The translations under genes and the position numbers were made by a program. A DNA stretch of 64,000 nucleotides from Agrocybe praecox (Eukaryota; Basidiomycota; Agaricomycetes; Agaricales; Agrocybaceae): NCBI GenBank assembly GCA_964017145.1, contig OZ024848.1, positions 3,567,835-3,631,834 on the forward strand. Direction: 5' to 3'. Shown here one piece after another: positions 47,011 to 59,200 of this stretch (positions are counted from its first letter, which is position 1; each line of letters opens with the position of its first letter). Below the pieces are notes generated by a model. The model was not told the origin of the DNA. It searched no databases and saw only the letters and a program-made list of their open reading frames with translations.

Positions 47011-48715
47011 AGTTGCATCAGTGACCTTACAATTTATTACCTAGTGTGCGTTTAATCATGATAGTAAGATGGTGGATAAGATAGGATATTTAGATATGAC
47101 AATCATCATTACACTAGTAGATAACTCTGCTATATCTGATCGCACGAGTCCAAAGTCATGAAAACAAAACACCGACCACCTGAAATTATGGAACTTGTTG
47201 GATCCCTGTTCGGCTGCGCTTTCCGTGTGAGGGCCTACTAGTATTTAAAATGATCAACCACACTAAGCTAGAATATGGGCGGATACCACAGGACCTGACT
47301 GATGATATTCTTTAATTGACGTCATGTTCAACGGACGCACGTTGGTTAATTAATACTTACTAATGTTTAATGCAAACGAAAATAACACCACGCCAAACTT
47401 GATCGAATAGAATAGAATCGAATCGAATGTGCCGTGCCGTGTGTCCCACTCCAGACTAGTCTAGTCCATTTGACTGATTTTTCATTTGGAGCTTACTACT
47501 GGCATTCAGTAGGTATTTGTGGTTCTGCTTTCTTTGATATGAAACTTAGAATGCGATTATACATATCTCAATCACGATGACCCCGCTCCGCCTCCGCTCT
47601 CTCCACCGTTCCAAATATTTATACGCATACCCTCCCGACGTGTCTGTCTATCCGGGGACCCAGGCCCAGGGAAGTGTCAGAGGTCCGAGTCAAGTGAATT
47701 TTTGGATGAGGCGAAAGGACGACTCGGATTTCAAGGTTTAAATTTTTGCGTCTGCCACCGCTTGAAATGTGCGATCAATATTTATAAACATTTGGATACC
47801 TCTCATGATTCTCTTGAAGGGATCAGGTGGAGTTCTGATGCATATGTACGTCACGTCGTGTCGTGTGCTGGGCACTTAAACTAATTAACGATTTACTGGC
47901 TGACTGAACAGATTCGAGTTTGATATCGCGTAAATACTCGGTGAGTAGTAGCGCTTCAAGTTTCAGGATTCGTGTGCGTTTGGAGACCACGCATATGAAT
48001 CTCTCTGTCAAACTCAACGCAATCTGTGAATTTAAATCTCATCCACTTGTCTAGACTAAGTCGCCGGTGTCAGTCCATGTAATTACGAGAATCCAACGTT
48101 TGGGATCACTCACTCAGAATCATTGACTTGACTCCCCTATGCCGCCTGCTGTTTGCCGTTTGCCGAACAAAATACAGGGGATAAAGATAACAGGTACTTG
48201 TTCTGGATTTTATGTCGATTGATCACTTGATCATGTAGGTTTTTTTGACGTTGACGTTAGCGTTGATGGTGTCATAAGCTAGACTGATCAAGTAGATATC
48301 TGCTGGACGTGCGTGCGTGCGTTGGGTTAATTGAAGACATCGGCAAGAAAGAAGTTGGACCAACGCGGGGTTTAACAACTATGTGTCGTCATGTTGATGT
48401 TCGTGTTGATGTTGATTCATACATATGTACACCAAACTTAAGTTTAAGGGCCTTCATTTCACTTCAATTTCCCTTCAATCTCTCATTAATTCCCTCTTTG
48501 ATAGAAACTTCCTGATCATGACAAGTAAGCCACATCTCAGCGTTGCGGGCGGTCGGGGTCCCAGTGTGACACCCATTTCCGCTAAATTTTCATCTCGGTT
48601 GTACGTATGTACGTACATATATTGATAAGATGAGATCAGTGGAGTTAATTTTTGGGAGTTGGGAGTTGAGATTGGATGGAGTCAGCGTCACGGTGGATTG
48701 GGACGGGAAAAGCGG
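47011..48715. other. Single-copy-looking spacer, no gene recognised
   Basis: No ORF longer than about 70 codons and no family motif is seen. GATCGAATAGAATAGAATCG pentamer-type repeats occur near 47401-47426. It separates unit D from the LTR element; AGCGG (48711-48715) is the expected left copy of a 5-bp target duplication whose partner lies outside the window. Confidence 0.45.
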
Positions 48716-49630
48716 TGTCAGACATGCTTTTTGTTTGATATAAAACCAGTATGTTTAAAGCAAGAACATATACATGTATAACACAGAAATTATATTTTAT
48801 CATGAAACACTATCTTTCCTTGTTGTTATAGTAATAGTTGTCTTGACGCGTTGGCATAGTGTTATTCCTACCTTTGCATAGTGATACACTGTTTCAACAA
48901 GTTACGCATAGCTTTAGCACTCTTTGTAACCATACACACAGCCCTGTGTAACCTTGTGAACCATCACGCCATCGTTATAGTAGTGCACAGCAGTTCTGTA
49001 TGCTAATTACTTAAAAAGAGTATGTAGCTCCCACATTCTACTTGTTTCAAAGTCATAGAAACAATTGGGGCTGTGCTCAAGAAAAGTATAAAAGGGCACC
49101 AAAATTTGGAACAAAGAGAGGAAGACACCTTATTTTTTCCCTTCTGATTTTATTACCAACTTAAACACTAGACTCTGTGTCTGTGTTCTTCTGCTTATAT
49201 CTTCAAGTTGTATAGAATACAAGCTTGGAATATACACTATCTACTACCTGAAACACTGCTGTCCATTTGTTATTACTTAAGCAAGAAGTCTGTCTTCTCA
49301 ATCCAAGTACGTAACCTTTAGTCTCAATTAAAGCTAACAAGATTCCACCTCACAGAAGTTCAACATTCCGTCACAACTTTGCATATAACACTGTCCAATC
49401 TCGAATTGCATTACCACTTCAATTACGTTACCAAATCCATCGTCACGTAGTCAGAGTTGTTAATATCACTGTCTACGTTAACTTGTACTTTCCCTTCAAC
49501 TCAGAACAGTTGTCATATATCTCATATTTTCGAGATTATAGAGTGTAGTTAGGACCTCCCGAACTAACTGGAATATCCCAAAGATCATCTCTTTCGGTAA
49601 ACCCAGGTGAATAACTTTTTCACGTTGACA
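48716..49630 (+). repeat. 5' LTR
   Basis: It starts TGTCAGACATGC and ends CACGTTGACA, so its ends form the short inverted repeat TGTCA...TGACA. Its first 469 bp match 63532-64000 with no difference seen by eye. It ends four bases before a TGG-initiated primer-binding-site candidate. Length is 915 bp. Confidence 0.92.
49087..49093 (+). promoter_or_regulatory. TATA box of the LTR promoter
   Basis: TATAAAA sits in AAGTATAAAAGGGCACC, 371 bases into the LTR. It is the likely core promoter separating U3 from R. The identical site in the 3' LTR is at 63903. Confidence 0.6.
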
Positions 49631-49634
49631 TAAT

Positions 49635-49652
49635 TGGAGCCCACCGCGAGGG
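49635..49652 (+). other. Candidate primer-binding site
   Basis: TGGAGCCCACCGCGAGGG begins four bases after the LTR end. The leading TGG is complementary to the tRNA 3' CCA end. Which tRNA it pairs with cannot be told without the tRNA set of the genome. Confidence 0.5.
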
Positions 49653-49699
49653 AGGTTTCTTTTATAACTACACTATCAAATTCACATATCCTACATTTT

Positions 49700-52600
49700 A
49701 TGAACGTATCTGATAACCACGAATACTGAGATAACAATCCTCATTATAACCTTTCTGACGACGAAGGTATAACATCACATACACCTCAAACAGAGCCTAG
49801 CTCATCCAGAAATCATACACCCAGCTCGTCTGAGCACACTATATCCACCCCTACAACATTGAATTCAACAACAACAACATCTAGCCTTTCCGCAACTCCT
49901 TTTGTCCAATCTACAAATATAACTTCAGCTACAACAGCTCCAAGCTCTACCAATCCTGTCATACAACCTATACCAAACATTACTCAACATACAACAACAT
50001 CTCCAAACACTATGTCACAGGCAACAATTGCCTTAACAGGGTTAGCTAATATGCCTGTACGAGGGTCACGTTCAGCACCAAGAACTTTCAAAGGCAAATA
50101 TACTCAAGTTGAACGATTTCTTAGTCACTATAATCATCTTCTTACACGCTACAATATTACTAATGAAGGCGAAAAATGTAAAGCACTTCTGGAGTATTGT
50201 TCCGAACATGTCATTGACTTCATCAAAACCTTGGAACATTACATAACACCCAATTGGACTTCCCTCGAGGTGCAAATTAAGCTTTATTATGATGCAGATC
50301 GTAAATTAACACGCTACCGGCCAATGGATCTTATTCGTTTTCTTAAAAGGCACCAGAAAGGATCATGCGAAACATTGTCACAATGGAAGCGATACTTCCG
50401 AAAATATGCAACTATTGCTGGATTCTTATTGGCTAAGAGTCATCTCTCTCAAAGAGACTATAATGGATATTTTTGGTTCGGAATACCAAAAGATCTACGA
50501 GATGATCTTGAAGCAAAACTTCTTATCCAACAACCAAATCATAACATATCTGATCCTTGGACGGTTGCTCAAATTAGTGCTGTTGCAGAACAGTATTTCA
50601 AACGAGACAAATTCTCCGACATGTTACTTCATGCAGAGCCAGTCAAACTCGAAGATTCTGATTTCACAGACTCAGATACAAATTCTGATTCCGACAGTGA
50701 TACAGACAACGAAAGTGAAGACAACTCAAGACACAATAGACGTAAACACAAACATTATAAGAAGGACAAATACAAACTTCGTATTAGTAAGCCCGAAAAA
50801 GGAGAAAACAAAATACCTTCACCAGCAGAATTGGAACGCACACACAAATATCAAGGCACATCAGGTGAGATTGAAAGTATGATTCAGCAGCTTAATACTA
50901 TGTCTCTAGACGATCCCAAGTATGGACATCTTTATTATAAAGTCTTATCTATGGACACGACTGGAATAGCTGCTAAGTGTATATACCGTGAACCACAGCA
51001 AGTTTCGCAAACTCATAATTTCTCATCAAACCGACCACAGTATAACCCAAATCTTAGACAAACACCCCCACACATGCCTCAATCAACTCCACTTACTTAT
51101 CCAAACAACATACCTATATACGGAACACGAATGCCACCAAGAGATAGACTCGGAGATGCACGTGTTGCAAATATTGAACGTCCACCGTTTAACGCCCAGA
51201 ATAATAGATGTTATGGATGCTTCGACTCAGGACACATGTTGAATGAGTGTCCAAAAATAGCTGAGCTTGTACAAAATGGCTTGGTTGTTCAAAATCCAAT
51301 GACATGCAAGTTTACTATGGCAAATGGTCAATCTATTTACCGTAGACAGGGTGAAAGTATTGTTGATGTGGTTCAACGGGAATTAGCTTCCGTACCTCAG
51401 ACACATCTGATGACTGTTGGTGAAGAAGTTGATACTTTCTATAGCCAAGAAGATTACGATTCAGACACAGAGGAATCAGACATGGACTCCCATGATGATG
51501 GCCCGTATTGGAAATATGCGCATCATGCACAAAGACAACTTTATAACCCTCAGAGTGCTGATGAACAATTCAATAATACCACCACATATAACACATTTCC
51601 AGTCACCCGATCTGAGAAACAAACTACAGAAGCTCGCAAAGATGCTACTTGTACACCCAGAAAGGTTTTAGATGGAGTATTTCCACCAGCTCGGAAGAAC
51701 CGTCTCAATAATGTAGATCAAGGAGTTCCTAATAAGGCAAGAGGTGGACCGCCCGGAATACGATTTCCAACAGTGAAAGAAGATCTACCTCCCGTACTCC
51801 AAGAAGTAAGACCTATTGATGTAAGAGAAGTACGATTTCCGGAAGATAAAGAAGTTGAAATGGGAGGACCTGAGAAATTGAAAACTCATAAAACAAGAAC
51901 TACTGGAGAAGCAAGGCAAAAAGTACAGGGAAGCCAACCAAATTCTTCAAACAATAAGGAAAGTCTAGATAAGACTAAAGTATTCCGAAGATCCGAAATC
52001 TCCAATCAAGTTGATGCTCGATCTGTAGTACAGGAAATATTGGATACAGAAATTGCCTTACCATTACGCAAGATATTAGGAACCTCAAAAGAGTTGTCGA
52101 GCACCCTCCAAGAAGTTATACGACTCAAGAATAACAAGCCAACTACAGTGCAGTATCCAATAGCAGCAGCAGCAAATGTTCAAGAGTATCAAGGATCAAA
52201 CCATTATGATGTTTTGATTAAGCTTAACATGACTTACCGAGGACAACCAATACAAGCCATAATCGATACAGGATCTCAGATAAATGTGATACGGGACGAC
52301 ATTGCTGTTAAATATCTACAACTTCCAATTGATGTAAGCCGAAAGCTTCAAATGAAAGATGATAATGGAGGCTACGGAATACTCGACGGGCTTGCAGCAG
52401 ATGTTCCACTTAACTGCGGAAATATCCTTACTCAAGCTGATCTTTACATTGGAAGTAAGGTACCATTTGAATTATTACTTGGACGACCATGGCAGCGAGG
52501 CAATTATGTTTCAATTGATGAACGTACAGATGGAACCTATTTAATCTTCAAAGATGCAACATCACATAAGCCAAAGTACGAGATATTTGTCACACCTGAT

Positions 52601-53836
52601 CAAATGACATCCAAACAAACTGGACCAGATACCAATCTAGCAAAATATTCCTTTAGTTTGCAAGCTAATGATTATCCAGATCCATCAAAAGCTGGTAAAT
52701 CACATTCAATACATCGAAGCATTCCAAATTTACGTCCAGGAAGTCTAGATGAAGCCCAGAACATTCCAGGAAGCCTAGATCGTACACCCTTATATGAAGA
52801 ACAATGCAAAACCAAAAACAATGAAGAAGACCTGCAAAATAACGATTCCCATTGCACTATGACAACTGATCTACATGAAACAAATTCTCTACAGGAATTA
52901 CTAAGCCAAAAGTCTTCTCCATTGTTCTCCAAATGTAGAGAACAATGCAAAGTGCATTTAAGCGCCCAAAGAAAGCTTAAATATCACGAGGTTACAAAGC
53001 TATTCATAGCTAAAACAGAAGATAACCATGAGAACATAAATCAATCAACAACCGGAGTGATTGATGGCAACCTCTATACGCTACCATCTACAGGAGCACA
53101 TGTTTTACAAGAAATAACAACCAGAAATGCGAAAATTATTAGTCTGGACTTAGAAAAAGGAGAGTATAAAAGCAGAGTCTTGAAAAGACAGAAATCTCAT
53201 TTAAATCTTCACTCACAATTTATCCAATCTTCTAACATGGATTCTGAACAAGCTATGGCACCAGGAAATGCATCTACAGTTCCATTCTACACTGTTTATC
53301 ATCCTATCACAAAGCAACCTCTTCAGACCGCTTCTTGCACCCTTACCAGTCCAAATGGAATCATAACCGACATCTGTAAAGACCCAGACACTCCCACACA
53401 GCTTTTTGCTCGGGTCCTATTCCCTACATCAATTCTAACTGCTTTTAACAACGGCATCCTTTGCTCTGTTCAAGGCCGAAGCTTTACATGCTTCCATTTC
53501 GACTTGAATGATCCTCGCATGCGAGAGATGGTTGAATGGCTCATGCCTGGAATTGACTACGAAACAACTCTTCAGCACATATGTATTAATGGCCACATGC
53601 CTGGTACTTTCCAGCAACAATTCCCTCATGTACCAGACGATCCCAGGACATCCCAATCAAACACTGTCGATCATAATCAACCCAGGAGCCCACCGCAACG
53701 ACCAGGAACACCATTTCCACGACTCAATACAGCAATCCCTTCAGCAATCCCTTCACAACGACATACTCCATCCAATCAAACTGTCAATTCACTTAGTCCA
53801 ATTTTAAACAAGTTATCTTTACCTCCTTCATTCTAA
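49700..53836 (+). pseudogene. gag-pro: ORF1: gag and aspartic protease, with early stop
   Basis: A gag start ATG at 49700 lies 70 bases past the LTR, but codon 10 is TGA (49727-49729). Beyond it the same frame is open to 53836; counted from a TTG at 49859 it is 1325 codons. Order: Ser/Thr-rich leader; basidiomycete-type capsid region from about residue 77 (FKGKYTQVERFLSHY) to about 265; an acidic tract; a CX2CX4HX4C zinc knuckle at residues 451-464; a Pro/charged region; the retroviral-type protease with 'IIDTGS' (Asp803) and 'LLGRPW' downstream; then about 390 residues with no recognised family, ending in a Pro-rich tail. It provides particle protein and protease. An internal ATG near 50011 might still give a near-complete product. 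A clean TAA separates it from ORF2, which is in the same frame. Confidence 0.8.
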
Positions 53837-53881
53837 CAAGAAGTTCATACGGTCTCCAATAATTATCCTTCACTTTTTTAT

Positions 53882-55267
53882 ATGACTGCAAATGATACTG
53901 ATAGCTCTTCAGATCAGGACAATAGTTCTCCTTCCAAGCTGCGCGCTTTTTTGTATCCCCCAGAAACTAAACTTCCACCTGGAGTTAAGCAATCTACTGT
54001 TCCAGTCCGATTCCCTGCCTTAACCTTCGAAGAATTCACTACACCTCTTACCAAAGATGAGGAGTTATTCTGCACCAAGCTGGAAGGACTTACTGGGACT
54101 CATTCCTACTCGGACAGAGTCATTGTTCCTGATTATCTTTCCAAAGGGCAGTACACCGAAATCTCTCCAGAAGGAAAGGTCATGATTCGCTTACCTGAGG
54201 CAGAAAAGCTTCTCACTCGATACTGGGCTTCAGCTAGAGCGAAGATGAGGACACCAGAGTCACTCCCAGACCTTGTACCATCCAGCAGCACACCCTCATC
54301 GAGTTCTACCAATTTAAATGACTTGGAACTCTTATATCCTCCTTCTCCTACCCCATTCCCAAACATCGAATTGCCACCAATCCATAAAGCCCCAGAACAA
54401 GCGGACAGATCTACAGAAAGCGTCGGACCAGAGCTTCATAACGATGTCAACGATGCGGCCAACAACGCTCCGATGCAGGACATAACAGCTCAGTTCCATG
54501 AGAAGTCCAAAATCTCCAAACCCTCTGATGCTCCGGATACTCACAAGGCCATGGACACCAAAGCCAGTGCAGATGAAGATAGGCCAATCACTGGAGACGA
54601 GATCTTCTACAATGCAATGCAGAGATGGTACCCTGTCCTATTTAAAGCCAGCCACAAAGTTCTATCAGCCATGGAGAAATTAGCTGCTATTCAGTTTGGA
54701 TATCGTTACTCGAACCTCAGGGCTGTCCAATGGAAGCATCTTCTCCCAGGACAAACCTTCAACAAGCTTTTCCCAGAGTATATGAATTTAAAGGCCCTGG
54801 AACGACATTTAGGCGCCCAAACTCGAAGCAGGAGTGCACACAACAATAGATGGCTTCCACACATTCAAAAGCTTCTCAACTGTCGAACAGAAATCACTCT
54901 ACTTATCAACACATTCCAGAAATTCTTTATTGCAGCTGGCTTTCCCCATGGACTCAAACAGTACATCAACACCCATTACATTGACCCAACCATCGGATAT
55001 GACTACAGTCCAGTCCTCCATCATTTTGAAGCTGAATACTTTCAAGTTCTACAAGAGATACTCTGGGCTGAGCGCTATATGGAACTGGCTGCACCTGTTA
55101 CACGAATCCTTCACTTGTTATTTCCTGAAGGAGAGGACCTTAACAGAGTCCTTTATTTGGTATTGGATAGGCTTCAGCAACCAGCAGTTCAAAATCGACT
55201 CTATGATCAAGAAGCTGCCATTGAGGTTGATGAAGGATATCAATCCGATGCCTCAATCGAAATATAG
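53882..55267 (+). CDS. ORF2: unknown retroelement protein
   Basis: 461 codons from ATG 53882, 45 nt after the ORF1 stop and in the same frame, so stop readthrough would fuse them. The N-terminus is Ser/Asp-rich. Residues 30-110 are folded-looking (PVRFPALTFEEFTTPLTKDE, then 'EAEKLLTRYWASARAKM'), followed by a Ser/Pro linker. From about residue 240 there is a helix-rich region (NAMQRWYPVLFKASHKVLSA, then 'FQKFFIAAGFPHGL' and an acidic C-terminus). No catalytic motif is recognisable. Its place between protease and reverse transcriptase is unusual for a Ty3 element. Confidence 0.6.
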   Translation: MTANDTDSSSDQDNSSPSKLRAFLYPPETKLPPGVKQSTVPVRFPALTFEEFTTPLTKDEELFCTKLEGLTGTHSYSDRVIVPDYLSKGQYTEISPEGKVMIRLPEAEKLLTRYWASARAKMRTPESLPDLVPSSSTPSSSSTNLNDLELLYPPSPTPFPNIELPPIHKAPEQADRSTESVGPELHNDVNDAANNAPMQDITAQFHEKSKISKPSDAPDTHKAMDTKASADEDRPITGDEIFYNAMQRWYPVLFKASHKVLSAMEKLAAIQFGYRYSNLRAVQWKHLLPGQTFNKLFPEYMNLKALERHLGAQTRSRSAHNNRWLPHIQKLLNCRTEITLLINTFQKFFIAAGFPHGLKQYINTHYIDPTIGYDYSPVLHHFEAEYFQVLQEILWAERYMELAAPVTRILHLLFPEGEDLNRVLYLVLDRLQQPAVQNRLYDQEAAIEVDEGYQSDASIEI

Positions 55268-55503
55268 ATATTCAGGTGAATTATGTTCGCTTTACATCCA
55301 TTCTAAATGCTTACAAAAGATCCCCAAGCTCAACGAACTCGATATTCCGTCTTCTACCAACCTATACCAATTTTCGATCATTTTATGCTATTTTTCTTCG
55401 ACATGGAAACCTATCTATTCACCCTGTTACATCTCCGACCCTCTTATCTTCATCTGGAACTCAATGGTTGATCCATTTCTCCCATGTTTCTATTTATTCC
55501 GAA

Positions 55504-56149
55504 TAGTGTTGCCGAAGTTCGGTTCAGTTCGGTTCTCACGCCTTTTTTGAGAACCGAGAACCAGAACCGACAGGCACATGCCTGAACCGAACAAGAACCA
55601 GAACTGAACCGTGAGAACCGGTTCTGTCAGTTCTAGAACCGGTTCGAACCGCAGAACCGATTGTAAATGTAATAAATTACCATATGGTATGCGCAGCATG
55701 TAGAAATATATATATTATTATGTATCTACCATAATTTGAATTGATAATATATTTTTCACGGCACAGAAGCTCGTCGAGCATGTCGACAGCCTAAAATGGT
55801 AGTCATACACGTCATTGATGTGACATCACACAATAATCCGGTGCTAATTATATCACTAATCAGATCATTAAAGCCGTCGGCTGGAAAGTTAATTATATCT
55901 GCTGTTTTGAAAGCCCGAAACATGACATGTTTGTTGTTTCCAACATTAAAATTTGTAGTTTTTAAGGTGTCTAATATATCGGTTCTGGTTCGGTTCGAAC
56001 CGGTTCTCCAAATTCTCAAATTTTGAGAACCGAGAACCAGAACCGTCCTCAAAATGGCCGAACCAGAACAGAACAGAACAGAACAGTCGGTCCGGTTCGG
56101 GCGGTTCCGGTTCTCCGAAGCGGTTCTGAACCGAACTTCAGCAACACTA
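55504..56149. mobile_element. hAT-type MITE inserted in the retrotransposon
   Basis: The ends are TAGTGTTGCCGAAGTTCGGTTC and, inverted, GAACCGAACTTCAGCAACACTA. The 8-bp target duplication ATTCCGAA is perfect (55496-55503 and 56150-56157). Subterminal GGTTCGG/CCGAACC and AGAACCAGAACCG arrays fill both ends, and the AT-rich middle has no transposase. Its TAGTGTTGC end resembles the TAGGGCTGC end of the hAT at 39300 only loosely, so a different autonomous partner is likely. Element plus duplication is 654 nt, a multiple of three. Confidence 0.9.
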
Positions 56150-56228
56150 ATTCCGAAGGCCGCCCGAACACGATCTACAGTATGTTACCTCAGTCTACAT
56201 TCGCTTCACCGATCCGCTCTATTTTTAT

Positions 56229-59200
56229 TTGATCCATAAACACTTCTGTTACTCTCAAGGATTCGTCTCCCACTCATTATTCATCCAGGACTTGATGGGT
56301 TATTCCCTTTTTGTATTTTTTCATTCACTACTCACGGCGCACGGACCTGATCTACAGTATATCACCTATCTACACACGCCTTCCACAATTTTTCTTCATT
56401 TTTATTTGACCTGTATGCCCTTCCGTGCACTTAAATATCCTTCCTACTCCTATTCCTTCATTCAGAGTGCGACGGAACACTATCCCATCATTGTTCTGTC
56501 AAGATATTTTTACTCTCCATGCCCGGTGCATCCATGTGATATCATTCTATATTCAGTTACTCCGGACAATACCTGCTATTTTTGTATAGCTACATATGAT
56601 TTATATTTATTATCCTTTGATAGGGCCTACATGACCGGTTATGTGAGGCAGTACCAGATCTTAGAATCCTCCCACCTTCCTTGGACTCTTCCTCCTCCTC
56701 CCCTAACTTCAGAATCTCATATCTTTACTCCACACCGCTCAAATAGCTTCAAACTTGACCAGAACTCGCGCTTTGGTTCACTCTATCGACTACACCAAAA
56801 ATATTTGGAAGAAACACGTTTCAAACGGAGTTATAATACATTTTACTTAAAATCAGGTAGAATTTCGACGAAAATTACTTCTATAGCACTCATATCACCT
56901 CTCCATTGCACCAAACGTTGTCAATCATGGCTAACTTCCTTTTACTTGAATATGACGTCCATAGGAACCATAATGAGCACATGCATCATTGTTCCCAGAG
57001 AGCGCTTTTTCCCAGGCAACACCCCCTACATATCGAGGTGCGGCGCATGCAATTCTTATGCTACCCGTCTAATCACAGACGCGTTAGAACCGCACGACCT
57101 GTCCGCACACAACGCACCCTTGGCCGTGACAATCGACGCAGAAGTGATGGAAAGCGATGCGAATATAAATGGTATCTCCCCCTCCTCCTGTTTTTGGAGT
57201 GAAACTTATCCCTGCACGTTCGTTTCGCTTAGTATTCCCGGTCAAGCTGCATATTCGAGTAGCCTCACCATCCATGTATACAACGAGTTATTGTTCGCTA
57301 AGAAGAATGGCTCATACGGCCGACAATCGAGTGAAACAGTACGATTTTCCTCCTTTTTGGCAACAATATACTCAAGAATGTGTCATATCTCCACCAAATC
57401 TTCACCAAATTGCGAGATTATTCTTTCTATTTACTCGTATCATTCATCGCATTTAGAATCAACTCTCGAACAGGGAAGAAATGAGATGGGGAATACAGGA
57501 GAAGCGCCAGGTGTAAGCATATTTCTTCTTGCTTACAAATCATACTACACTACTGATAAAACCCTTACATCCTTCTACAAACTCATTTATCTTGATAGTC
57601 CTAAACTCTACTCTCTATTTAAACAGGTCTGGCTACCATACCCATCGTCTCCCATTGTCCATAGCATACAGGTTGACTTTCAAGATTGTCAAATTTTACT
57701 ACACTACATGCTTCAAATCTTACCAAAAATAATTTCGTTGGATACTCCTGTATCTATTGAATACATACCAGTAATTAAATGCGACTCAAAGGCTCCTCAA
57801 CTTAACAGATTATTCAAACCGTCCCCCAACATCCTATTAACATACAAAAATCTAATAATAACACAGAACACAGCCACTCCATTAAAAATAGCTTGTCACC
57901 TAATTCAATCTTGTACGTCTGTACACACACATCTAGCAGGACTAGAACTGTATTTCAACATACCTAATCTTATTCAAGTTATATTCAATAATATAAACTT
58001 GAATAATATCATGTTCCCCGCGCCATACGACATGCACATCACACAAAGCACATATACACAGTCGAACTTGAGCTCTATCATGTTCCCCGCGCAAAGTCTT
58101 GACACTATCTTCCTTTACAATGGACAAACCTACATTGCAGAAGAAGACGATGAACTCATATTTGTACCTGGACTTGATACCGTCAATGTATTTACAGCAT
58201 ATAAACGTGTAGATAAGAAAGTTCATCCGGTATCAACCACATTTCCAGAAGATTGTCATGTAACCAGACAAATCCCTGAAGATCCCCTTCTAACATTACC
58301 TAAATTACCTATCCGACCACCTAAATTTACACCCACAAACAAGATAACACTAGAGCGCATGGCTGAGTTAAATATAAATTCGCAAGGATTTCTATCAACA
58401 GAAGAAGAAAAACTATTTCAATTTATTATGATCCTCAATGAAAATGCAATTGCATTCAAAGACGTAGAACGTGGTACTTTGAAGGAATCCTATTTTTCTC
58501 CATACATAATTCCTACCATTCCACATTCTCCATGGGAATACAAAAACATTCCAATACCACCTGCTCTTTTACCTCAAGTCCTTGACGTTCTGAAATTAAA
58601 AATGGATGCAGGAGTATATGAGCAAAGTCAATCATCCTATCGCTCGCGATGGTTTGTAGTTCTTAAAAAGAATGGCAAACTAAGGATTGTACATGATCTT
58701 CAGCCGCTAAACAAAATTACAGTCCGAGATGCGGGATTACTACCTATCATTGATGATTTCGTTGAAGGATTTGCAGGACATCAATGTTACACTGTATTTG
58801 ACTTATTCTGGGGATTTGACGCACGAAAAATACACCCTAGAAGTCGAGGATTAACAGCTTTTATGACATCATTGGGACTATTACAAATCACGTCATTACC
58901 AACAGGATTCACCAATTCGCCTGCAGAGTTTCAGAAATGTATGGTGATGGTATTAAAAGATGAAATTCCTAATACGGCCAATATATTTATAGATGACCTT
59001 CCCGTCAAAGGCCCAAAAACTCAGTATTTACTTGAGAATGGTAAACCTGCCACCATGCCTGGAAATGAAGGCATACGTCAGTTCATTTGGGAACACGCAC
59101 AGGATGTACATAGAATCATGCACCGTGTTGCATGTTCTGGTGCTACGTTTGCAGCAAATAAAGCGCAAATATGCTTACCTGAAGTGCTTATCATTGGACA

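Noticed and set aside
54834..55550. A 238-codon plus-strand ORF overlapping ORF2
   Set aside because: Its first two thirds lie out of frame under ORF2 and have odd composition. Only the part after 55267 is likely to be the pol frame, and its end is MITE sequence.
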